Assembly: GCA_948695535.1 (NCBI GenBank)
Contig: CAPRTS010000002.1
Coordinates: 65,975-129,974, forward strand
Length of the DNA: 64,000 bases
Direction of reading: 5' to 3'
DNA from: an uncultured Eubacteriales bacterium
GTDB taxonomy: Bacteria; Bacillota; Clostridia; Christensenellales; UBA1242
Shown: in pieces, positions 34,370 to 41,390 of the stretch
How the letters are laid out: every line of letters begins with the position of its first letter
Position numbering within the stretch: the stretch's first letter is position 1
Position numbers and translations under genes: made by a program
The notes under the pieces: model-generated
What the model was told of the DNA's origin: nothing
Databases searched by the model: none
What the model saw: the letters and a program-made list of their open reading frames with translations, nothing else

Positions 34370-35481
34370 ACGATGAAAGAATTAAAAAATTGGCGTATAA
34401 CTTAATTCATTACAGCTGCAGCTTGCAAAAAGGACAAAATATTATCATCGAAGCCAGTGTTGAATCGCGGCCATTAGTTAAGGAACTTGTTCGTCAAATT
34501 TACGCACTAGGTGCACACCCATTTGTGCGATTAAGCGACAGCGAAATTGCCCGTGAGATGATGTTAGGTATGGATGAGGAGCAAGCAAAGCGCACGTGCC
34601 GGTACACGCTGCCAATGTTTGAAGATGCAGCAGCCTATATCGGTATTAGTTCGTCTTATAATAAATTTGAATCGGCTGACGTTCCCAGTGAGCGTAAACA
34701 AATTTATAGTAAATTTTACAGCAAACCGGTTCACATTGATACACGGGTCTGCAAAACGAACTGGGTAATTTTAAATTACCCTAACCCAGCCTTGGCACAA
34801 CTTGCCCAAATGTCAACTGATGTTTTTACAGACTTCTTTTTCGATGTTTGTACTTTGGATTATTCTAAAATGGATAAAGCCATGCAAAACCTAAAAAAGT
34901 TAATGGAAAAAACTGACCGCGTACGTTTAGTTGCTACTGATACGGATTTAACTTTTTCCATTAAGGGACAACCGGCGATTATTTGCTCCGGCAAGTGTAA
35001 TATCCCTGATGGCGAGATTTACACTTCACCTATTAAAAATTCGCTTAACGGCAAAATCAAGTTTAACATTCCGTCACTTTATAAAGGCATTATCCACAAT
35101 GATATATTTTTGGAATTTAAGGACGGCAAGGTAATTAAAGAAAGTTCGTCAAATACTAAACAATTAACTGCGGAATTAAATGTTGACGCGGGAGCAAGAT
35201 ACGTTGGTGAATTTGCTTTGGGGGTCAACCCTTTTATTAACAAACCGATGTATGATACATTGTTTGACGAGAAAATGTCCGGTTCAATCCATATGGCTTT
35301 GGGTAACGCTTACGACGATGCCCCGAACGGTAATGTTAGTCAAAACCATTGGGACATTGTTTTATCAATGACACCCGAATATAATGGCGGACAAATTTAT
35401 TTCGATAACGTGTTGGTACGCGACAACGGTCGTTTTGTGTTACCGGAATTGCAATGTTTGAACCCAGAAAATTTACGTTAA
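34366..35481 (+). CDS. M29-family metallo-aminopeptidase
   Basis: The 371-residue protein matches the thermophilic aminopeptidase (AmpS/PepS) family: metal ligands can be placed at the Glu in PDGEIYTSP, the Glu in VGEFALGVNP, the His in SGSIHMALGNAY and the His-Asp pair in NHWDIVL. The family releases N-terminal residues from peptides in the cytosol using two metal ions. TGGAGG precedes the ATG and the start overlaps tyrS (ATGA), so it is co-translated with the two synthetases. Its end overlaps the convergent SOD gene by 4 nt. Confidence 0.92.
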   Translation: MNDERIKKLAYNLIHYSCSLQKGQNIIIEASVESRPLVKELVRQIYALGAHPFVRLSDSEIAREMMLGMDEEQAKRTCRYTLPMFEDAAAYIGISSSYNKFESADVPSERKQIYSKFYSKPVHIDTRVCKTNWVILNYPNPALAQLAQMSTDVFTDFFFDVCTLDYSKMDKAMQNLKKLMEKTDRVRLVATDTDLTFSIKGQPAIICSGKCNIPDGEIYTSPIKNSLNGKIKFNIPSLYKGIIHNDIFLEFKDGKVIKESSSNTKQLTAELNVDAGARYVGEFALGVNPFINKPMYDTLFDEKMSGSIHMALGNAYDDAPNGNVSQNHWDIVLSMTPEYNGGQIYFDNVLVRDNGRFVLPELQCLNPENLR

Positions 35482-36116
35482 TTTAATTTTTCACTAAATT
35501 TTACCCAGTCCACTACGTTCCAAAAATTCTCTAAATACTTTTGGCGGTCGTTTAAGTGTTGTAAATAATAGGCGTGTTCCCAAACATCGATGCATAAAAT
35601 TGGCGTAACATTATTAGCCAAGGGCGTATTTTGATTTGCGGTGGTTACGATGTCCAAGTTGCCGTTTGCGGTTTTAACTAACCAAGCGTACCCCGAGCCA
35701 AAAACGCTGAGTGCTTTATTGGCAAACTGCTCTTTCATATTTTTCCACCCACCAAAACACTCGTTGACTTTTCTAGTAGCCTGGGGAGTAATACCAATTA
35801 TAATTTGACCAGTTGCCGGTCGTAATTCGCTGAAATAGAAAAAATGGTTATAAACGCCGCCTGCGTTACGGCGTAATGAAGTGTCTTGATTGGTTTCAGC
35901 ATACGCGATCAAATCGGCTAAGGTCATGCCTTGCAAATCAGGCCGGGCTTCCAAAATTTGGTTTAACTGGTTAAGGTAATTAACCAATAAACGGTCGTAA
36001 TGAGCATAAGAAGTTTTGGCGTCAATATATGGTTCCAAAGCGGTAAAATTGTATGGTAATTTAATGTTTTCAAACGGGTAAGTCATTTGTTCCCAATTTT
36101 GTGTTAAGTTTTCCAT
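35478..36116 (-). CDS. Fe/Mn superoxide dismutase, divergent
   Basis: Start set at internal ATG 36116 (MENLTQNW). The 212-residue protein has the four metal ligands of Fe/Mn-SOD: His39 (AHYD), His91 (GGVYNHFFYF), Asp177 and His181 (CIDVWEHAYY), and the Gln of TANQNTPL favours the Mn or cambialistic type. The second-shell pair usually written H-x-x-x-H-H after the first ligand is Leu-Leu here (AHYDRLL), while the gateway Tyr is kept. It detoxifies superoxide in the cytosol, or acts as a related metal-binding protein. No clear ribosome site. Confidence 0.88.
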   Translation of the reverse strand: MENLTQNWEQMTYPFENIKLPYNFTALEPYIDAKTSYAHYDRLLVNYLNQLNQILEARPDLQGMTLADLIAYAETNQDTSLRRNAGGVYNHFFYFSELRPATGQIIIGITPQATRKVNECFGGWKNMKEQFANKALSVFGSGYAWLVKTANGNLDIVTTANQNTPLANNVTPILCIDVWEHAYYLQHLNDRQKYLENFWNVVDWVKFSEKLN

Positions 36117-36150
36117 AGTAATCAATATGACAAAATATGTCGAAAGTTGC

Positions 36151-36651
36151 CTAAATTCTACCACGATAAATTTTAAGGCCTTTTTGTACTTTGGCTACGT
36201 AGGCATTAGTTTCGGCAAACGGACAACTGGTTAGTCGCTCAACTTGCTGTTCTTTAAGCCAACGTGTCACATTCCCTTCCCCTGCGTTATAAGCAAATAA
36301 AGCAGTATTTACGTCCTTGAATTTACTAATTAAGTAAGCCAAGTATTGCGTACCAACTGCGATGTTTTCGGCAGCATTGAATAAATTACAAGGTTGCTGG
36401 CTAACGTATTCGGCAGTCGCCGGTAAAATTTGCATTAAACCAATAGCGTTTTTGGGTGATATTTTATTTTTGTTAAAGCCACTTTCTGCATTGATAACCG
36501 CCGCAATTAAGGCCGGTTCAACTTGGTATTTGGTAGCAGCGGCATTGATTTCGTTAGTGTATCGTAAAGGAAATAACAAATAAAATAAACAAAACCATAC
36601 ACCAACCAATACAACGGCAGCAACTATGGTACCGGTCAATAAATGTTTCAT
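36151..36651 (-). CDS. Membrane-anchored lytic transglycosylase (SLT domain)
   Basis: The 166-residue protein has an N-terminal membrane helix (about residues 5-30) and a soluble-lytic-transglycosylase domain: catalytic Glu in INAESGFNK, then AIGLMQILPATAEY, and FAYNAGEGNVTRWL, the G-x-x-N-V-x-x-W signature. It cleaves peptidoglycan glycan strands outside the cell with 1,6-anhydro product formation. A possible -10 (TACTAT) lies 6 nt upstream of its ATG, in line with the leaderless pattern. It is followed by the SOD gene on the same strand. Confidence 0.93.
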   Translation of the reverse strand: MKHLLTGTIVAAVVLVGVWFCLFYLLFPLRYTNEINAAATKYQVEPALIAAVINAESGFNKNKISPKNAIGLMQILPATAEYVSQQPCNLFNAAENIAVGTQYLAYLISKFKDVNTALFAYNAGEGNVTRWLKEQQVERLTSCPFAETNAYVAKVQKGLKIYRGRI

Positions 36652-36667
36652 TCTTCAATAGTATTTG

Positions 36668-38194
36668 TCATAAACGCTTAAAAATGCGTTTACCCAAAGT
36701 TAAAGTCAAAATTACCACCAGCGTGGCAATAACTACCAGCAACAATAACGGTATTAACAAAACCAAAATAGTTGCTAAATTACTACTTAATAAAACGTAA
36801 TACAAATAACTAAATAATCCAACAATAACTAAACCGCCAAACATCATAATAAAACTACTCATGCTGTTCTTTACCACGGCAACATCGCTTTCGGCATTAA
36901 ATTTGGGGAAAAATAAGTTCACCAATACCCCACCAAAAGCAATAGTTACGTTCATTAAAACTGGTACTAACAGTAATGAAATAAAATACCATACATTAAA
37001 ACGCATAACTACTTGCAGTAAAATGCTACATGTCAGCATGATTGGGCTTAAAAATAACACGCCAAATAAAGCTTTAGCGGATAAAACAGTATTGGGTTTG
37101 ATCGGCATACTTTGTAAAATCCAAAATTGTTTACCTTCTAAGGAAATTGAAAACGCAGTAGGATATGTAAGAACCGCCAAACTGCTAAATAAAGCCATAA
37201 CTAGTAAACACACAAAATTGGCATCTAACGCCAACATATTGAGTAATGGCATAAAAGTTTGACAATGATCAATCACCAACCAAAGTGTTAAAGCAATTAT
37301 TGCTAAAGGGCCTAATAAAGTGTTAATCATTAAAACTGTCGAATTAAGGTAGCGATTAGTTTCGTTTTTTAATAACGAACGAAATGGTGTAGTTTTTTTA
37401 CCGACTAATTTTACTGTCTTAGCAACAGTCGTACGAGATTCACGATTCATCAATATAGCGAACAGCACTACCCCGATTGCAAAAATGGCCGACGCCCCCG
37501 TAATTAAAATTAGCATAAAGATCGGGTTGAAAGTTAAAACATAATTAACCGCTTTTTCCATAGTGACCAAGTCCGTGCTTAATATTACGTATTCGTACAC
37601 AAAAACTAAGGCAATTAACAACGCAATTGTCACAATCGCTTTAAGGACATTAGCGTATTTAAAGTTTGGTAAACACGTCGTCATCACGAAATCAATAATA
37701 TAGGTTAACCCGACAGTAATTAATGGGATCATCAATACCGATACAATGTTACCCAGCAACGCTACTCCCGAAAACGCTGTATAGCGCATATAAGCAATAA
37801 TGTTCGGCAGAATAATCAAAGCGGTAATCAATAAATTCAACACGTATCGTGATAAAGCTTTGGCAATCATAATCTCATTTTTCTTGATGGGCATGGCTAA
37901 CAGCATTTCGGTATCGTTTGCCCGTTGCCCGCCAGTTATTGTTTGAAAGGCAAAACATAACGTCAAAAAGATTCCCATAGTATAACCTGTACCTAAGGCA
38001 TAAAAGGCAGCACCATATTCAGCATACTCAGCCGTCGTTAACATTTGCAAATAAGTCAACAACGCAAATAAAGCGCAATATAATAACGCAATTACGCCAA
38101 TACCAATGGTACCTTTTGTACGTGAACGCTTACCACGCAAACCGCCCAGTCCGTTCAGCAAAAAAGTTTTGGTCAAGATTAAGATGTTACGCAT
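36668..38194 (-). CDS. ABC-2 type transporter permease
   Basis: The 508-residue protein has about twelve hydrophobic helices in two bundles with a soluble linker near residues 250-270. A GGQRANDTEMLLAMPIKKNEIMIAKAL segment in the first half is typical of ABC-2 permeases (an NDTExLLxxPI cytoplasmic coupling helix), with a second copy (ISLEGKQFWILQSMPIKPNTVLSAKAL) later. It pairs with the ATPase gene whose stop overlaps its start by 8 nt. Substrate unknown; export of a lipid, peptide or drug is typical. Confidence 0.88.
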   Translation of the reverse strand: MRNILILTKTFLLNGLGGLRGKRSRTKGTIGIGVIALLYCALFALLTYLQMLTTAEYAEYGAAFYALGTGYTMGIFLTLCFAFQTITGGQRANDTEMLLAMPIKKNEIMIAKALSRYVLNLLITALIILPNIIAYMRYTAFSGVALLGNIVSVLMIPLITVGLTYIIDFVMTTCLPNFKYANVLKAIVTIALLIALVFVYEYVILSTDLVTMEKAVNYVLTFNPIFMLILITGASAIFAIGVVLFAILMNRESRTTVAKTVKLVGKKTTPFRSLLKNETNRYLNSTVLMINTLLGPLAIIALTLWLVIDHCQTFMPLLNMLALDANFVCLLVMALFSSLAVLTYPTAFSISLEGKQFWILQSMPIKPNTVLSAKALFGVLFLSPIMLTCSILLQVVMRFNVWYFISLLLVPVLMNVTIAFGGVLVNLFFPKFNAESDVAVVKNSMSSFIMMFGGLVIVGLFSYLYYVLLSSNLATILVLLIPLLLLVVIATLVVILTLTLGKRIFKRL

Positions 38195-38888
38195 TCAAAA
38201 ATACCTCTTCCAAACTCTTGTCGGCCTTGATGTCTTTCATAGAACCACTTTTAATGATGCTACCATTCTTAATAATCACAACTTTGTTGCAAATTTTTTC
38301 CGCGACGTCCAAAACGTGTGTCGAATAGAAAATCGCCCCACCATTTTTAACAAAGTCATTCATTACTTCTTTAAGTACAAAAGATGCTTGCGGATCCAAC
38401 CCAACAAACGGTTCGTCCAAAACTAATAATTTAGGGTTACGCATAAACGCCGAAATTAAAACCAATTTTTGGCGCATGCCGTGCGAATAGGATTTTATCA
38501 TTGCACCTAAGTCTTGATACAAATTCCATTTATCCGCGTACAATTTAATACGGGCATCACGTTCTGCCGGAGTAATATTATAAACAGCCGCCACAAAGTT
38601 CAAGTATTCAAGGCCTGTTAAAGTATTGTAAACGTCGGGATTATCAGGAATATAAGCAGTAATCTTTTTACACGCCAACGGATCCTTTCTGACCGAAAGG
38701 TTGTTAATTAAAATTTCGCCTTCGTTAAAAGTCAACGTGCCCACTATGCAACGAATCGTCGTTGTTTTACCCGAACCATTAGGCCCAATAAAAGCACAAA
38801 TGTCACCGGGAGCAACTTCGATATTCAGATCTTTCGCACCAACCTTGCCATTAGCATATACTTTGGTGAAATTCTTAATTTTAAGCAT
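38187..38888 (-). CDS. ABC transporter ATP-binding protein
   Basis: Start at ATG 38888. The 233-residue protein has Walker A GPNGSGKTTT, signature YSHGMRQKL, Walker B LLVLDEPFVGLDP and the switch His in YSTHVLD. It energises the adjacent ABC-2 permease. A promoter TTGTCG-17-TACAAT ends 5 nt before the ATG without a ribosome site. Confidence 0.95.
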   Translation of the reverse strand: MLKIKNFTKVYANGKVGAKDLNIEVAPGDICAFIGPNGSGKTTTIRCIVGTLTFNEGEILINNLSVRKDPLACKKITAYIPDNPDVYNTLTGLEYLNFVAAVYNITPAERDARIKLYADKWNLYQDLGAMIKSYSHGMRQKLVLISAFMRNPKLLVLDEPFVGLDPQASFVLKEVMNDFVKNGGAIFYSTHVLDVAEKICNKVVIIKNGSIIKSGSMKDIKADKSLEEVFLNA

Positions 38889-38893
38889 AATTA

Positions 38894-38922
38894 ATTGTAA
38901 CAAACTATGATGGTATCGACAA
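38894..38922 (-). promoter_or_regulatory. Promoter of the ABC transporter operon
   Basis: Minus strand TTGTCG (38917-38922), 17 bp, TACAAT (38894-38899), 5 nt before the ATG at 38888. Confidence 0.6.
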
Positions 38923-38939
38923 CAAAAAACTTTACAGAA

Positions 38940-39039
38940 AAATAAAAATTGCTCGACAATTTACTTTGTCGAACAATCACCATGCCATCGGTTGCCAAAA
39001 TTTGCACTCACCCACTACCGACTCTTATGTGCGTATGGT
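38940..39039 (-). ncRNA. Candidate small RNA, about 100 nt
   Basis: In the 286-bp gap on the minus strand, a promoter (39046-39074) would start a transcript near 39039. It reads ACCAT..., a GTCGGT/ACCGAT stem and a closing ATGGT, then ends at a hairpin TTGTTCGACAA / TTGTCGAGCAA followed by TTTTTATTTT (terminator, 38938-38974). No open frame of useful size lies inside. It may be a free small RNA or a leader of the ABC operon, although that operon has its own promoter after the terminator. No Rfam class was recognised. Confidence 0.55.
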
Positions 39040-39045
39040 AAAACC

Positions 39046-39074
39046 ATTGTACGCAACTTTACTTAAACTGGCAA
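39046..39074 (-). promoter_or_regulatory. Promoter of the candidate small RNA
   Basis: Minus strand TTGCCA (39069-39074), 17 bp, TACAAT (39046-39051). Confidence 0.6.
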
Positions 39075-39137
39075 ATGTTTTTTTAGAATTACTAAGTGGC
39101 GGCCGGTAAGAAACGGAAGATTTTTTTGACTGTGGTC

Positions 39138-39166
39138 TTGAATTTTATAGTCGGTAATGGTAAACT
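39138..39166 (+). promoter_or_regulatory. Promoter of the PRTase-fold gene (leaderless type)
   Basis: TTGAAT (39138-39143), 17 bp, TAAACT (39161-39166), 8 nt before ATG 39175; no ribosome site. Confidence 0.65.
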
Positions 39167-39174
39167 ACTAACAA

Positions 39175-40344
39175 ATGAAGCCAGTAAAATTATCCGAATT
39201 TGACCTGTATGGTACTTTTCGCCTAACCGCAGACGAAGCAGTTGGGCTTGAAGACTGGGTATATCAACTGGACGACAACGAATATTTATCACGTAACGGG
39301 AGTCATTACTCAGCCACTTTACACTGCTTAAAAGATGTTGCACTGGAATACGAGCGATTAAATGATCGACTACCCATGAGTGGTAAACCCGCCTTTGTCG
39401 TCTGTGAGAAAATGTATGCTTTGGCAATTCGTGTCGTGAATACGATTCAGCAAAACCATAAAATTCATTTATTCCAAGACGGCGAACATTTCGATACGGT
39501 GGCGCAAAAATGTGCGCAAGAATGCGCTGATAACTTAGTACGTATTATCAATAATCAACCCGCCCAAAAAACTGTCACCAAATTAAGCGACGAAACGCGT
39601 ATTCAACGCGATATTTTACTTAACACCAAGATTGTCTTTGCCGACAATATTAAACAACTGTATATGTGTGCGAATGCCCTACCCGATGATATTGAACATT
39701 TAATTACCCCTGGGCGTGGTTCTTCTAAATTGGGTGCTTTGGTACAATCGGTACGTCAACAACGCGGTTTAAAACCTTTGGGGCTCACGCAAATTTATTA
39801 CAGTTATTACGAAAATGCGCAAAAGGGTAAAGTATTTTCTCAGCCATTAAAAAATCTCCCGGAGAAAGTTTTGGTTATGGACGATTTTATTGCCCGTGGC
39901 ATAACTCTTTCCCGCACCAAGAAAGAGCTGACAGAACAAGGACACCAAGTCACCAATGGTGCGATGGCGACCGCGTTTACCGCGTTTTATCACGGTAGTG
40001 GCTGGCCTAAGCCGGTTTTCAAACACCGGCATTGGGCGAAGTATATCGACATTATCCCCAACCAATTCGCTTATGCCAGTTGTGACCAAACAAGATTGTG
40101 CGACTGTCTACAATTTAGTCATTGGGGATTACCCGTAATTTTGAACACCCCACGGCGGGACAATAATTCCCACACCGCGGATCACTTCAATATGAAAAAA
40201 GCGGAAAGATTGGCCAACAAATTGGGTGCCGATTTGTACCAAGTTTCTAAAAAAATTTCCCCCGCCGCCGTGGAATATAACAAAAAAATGCGTGCCCAAA
40301 TCGAAAAATACAACGACGAGCGGCAAGAATTGTCGAACAACTAA
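39175..40344 (+). CDS. Phosphoribosyltransferase-fold protein, unknown substrate
   Basis: The 389-residue protein has a PRPP-loop-like segment (KVLVMDDFIARGITLSRT, about residues 231-248) where two acidic residues precede the loop, as in type I phosphoribosyltransferases. An RGSSKLGALVQSVRQQRG segment upstream could bind pyrophosphate. The N-terminal 130 residues are helical and unassigned. The C-terminal half carries Cys and His residues (YASCDQTRLCDCLQFSHW) that may bind metal. No partner gene is adjacent. The role, whether nucleotide salvage or regulation, cannot be told. Confidence 0.6.
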   Translation: MKPVKLSEFDLYGTFRLTADEAVGLEDWVYQLDDNEYLSRNGSHYSATLHCLKDVALEYERLNDRLPMSGKPAFVVCEKMYALAIRVVNTIQQNHKIHLFQDGEHFDTVAQKCAQECADNLVRIINNQPAQKTVTKLSDETRIQRDILLNTKIVFADNIKQLYMCANALPDDIEHLITPGRGSSKLGALVQSVRQQRGLKPLGLTQIYYSYYENAQKGKVFSQPLKNLPEKVLVMDDFIARGITLSRTKKELTEQGHQVTNGAMATAFTAFYHGSGWPKPVFKHRHWAKYIDIIPNQFAYASCDQTRLCDCLQFSHWGLPVILNTPRRDNNSHTADHFNMKKAERLANKLGADLYQVSKKISPAAVEYNKKMRAQIEKYNDERQELSNN

Positions 40345-40414
40345 AACAAACGAATATGGACGACCTTACCAATTTAAGAAGCAAACTAATAAAATTTTAT
40401 TCAATTAAATCACT

Positions 40415-41143
40415 TCACAAGACATTATCGTTGCCGGACAATACAACTTTACGCTGGTAAATATCATAATGCTTTCCATAATATTTATATGTAGTTCCGT
40501 CATATGAAATATATGAACCATTAGGCAAACCACAAACATGGTAATTATCACTAAACGGTAACAAGTAATCTTGCACTAAATTGGGCAATTCAGTCGTGCC
40601 TTGATAGGTTAAGGCAGTACCATCGAAATGCGGAATAATTTTCAAGTCAACAATCCCTAGCCCTTTAACAATGCGCGGTTGATTAAGTTCTTTAACGTGT
40701 TCTGGAAAATTACAAATTGTTGTTGTCAGACACATCGTAGCCGCCGAAACCGAAATTACTACCCCAGCGTAATTTTTAATCAAGGTCTTAAAATCAATTT
40801 GTTGTAAAAATGTTAATTGACGGAGAATTTCGCCACCGCACATAAAAATTAAATCAGCATTTTGGATTAAAGTCGCTGCTTGTTTAACTGAACGGTAATC
40901 CAAAATTTTGACTTGATTAAACTTAATACCAGTCATCATAAAAGCTTTGTACAATACATCAGCTACTAAGTCATTCAATACTAAGTCGCTAGGGTCATTT
41001 GCAACTACTAATAAACACGTTTGCTGTTTTAGATTCTCCCGAAGTAGCGTTAAGATTCCATTTTCATCAGGGATCGCACACGGATGCCGAACACCATTCT
41101 CATCTTTTGCATAGTGCTTAAATTTACTAGTAATCAAAAACAT
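40415..41143 (-). CDS. S51-family (dipeptidase E-like) peptidase
   Basis: The 242-residue protein has the peptidase E fold signatures: an NADLIFMCGGEILRQL strand-loop, the nucleophile Ser in VVISVSAATMCL (G-x-S-A-G-like with Ala/Val changes) and a His-Asp segment (IIPHFDG). Family enzymes hydrolyse Asp-X dipeptides or cyanophycin-derived peptides in the cytosol. The changed nucleophile elbow makes substrate and activity uncertain. TTGTAG-17-TATTAT ends 7 nt before the ATG (leaderless type). Confidence 0.8.
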   Translation of the reverse strand: MFLITSKFKHYAKDENGVRHPCAIPDENGILTLLRENLKQQTCLLVVANDPSDLVLNDLVADVLYKAFMMTGIKFNQVKILDYRSVKQAATLIQNADLIFMCGGEILRQLTFLQQIDFKTLIKNYAGVVISVSAATMCLTTTICNFPEHVKELNQPRIVKGLGIVDLKIIPHFDGTALTYQGTTELPNLVQDYLLPFSDNYHVCGLPNGSYISYDGTTYKYYGKHYDIYQRKVVLSGNDNVL

Positions 41144-41150
41144 TGTTTGT

Positions 41151-41179
41151 ATAATACATTATTATTCGTAATACTACAA
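41151..41179 (-). promoter_or_regulatory. Promoter of the S51 peptidase gene (leaderless type)
   Basis: Minus strand TTGTAG (41174-41179), 17 bp, TATTAT (41151-41156), 7 nt to ATG 41143. Confidence 0.7.
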
Positions 41180-41257
41180 GCAAAAGTCAATACTTCTGAG
41201 TATGTACTAGATATAAAACAAATCGTTTTATACGAAGTGTTACACTTTTAACATATT

Positions 41258-41343
41258 TGGTGGAAGGGGATGGATTCGAACCATCGAAGTCGTGAGACGA
41301 CGGATTTACAGTCCGTAGCATTTGACCGCTCTGCAACCCTTCC
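41258..41343 (-). tRNA. tRNA-Tyr (GTA)
   Basis: An 86-nt class II cloverleaf with acceptor GGAAGGG/CCCTTCC, anticodon stem-loop CGGACTGTAAATCCG (anticodon GTA), long variable arm and encoded CCA. Confidence 0.97.
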
Positions 41344-41355
41344 AAGAATATTGAT

Positions 41356-41384
41356 ATTCTAGCATAAAAAACCAATAACTGCAA
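41356..41384 (-). promoter_or_regulatory. Promoter of tRNA-Tyr
   Basis: Minus strand TTGCAG (41379-41384), 17 bp, TAGAAT (41356-41361), 12 nt before the mature tRNA, the same distance as at tRNA-Asp. Confidence 0.65.
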
Positions 41385-41390
41385 CAAGAT

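Noticed and set aside
38940..39039. c-di-GMP-I riboswitch (ACCGATGG and ACGCACA look familiar)
   Set aside because: The order and spacing of the conserved blocks do not match; the GNRA tetraloop and its receptor helix are missing.
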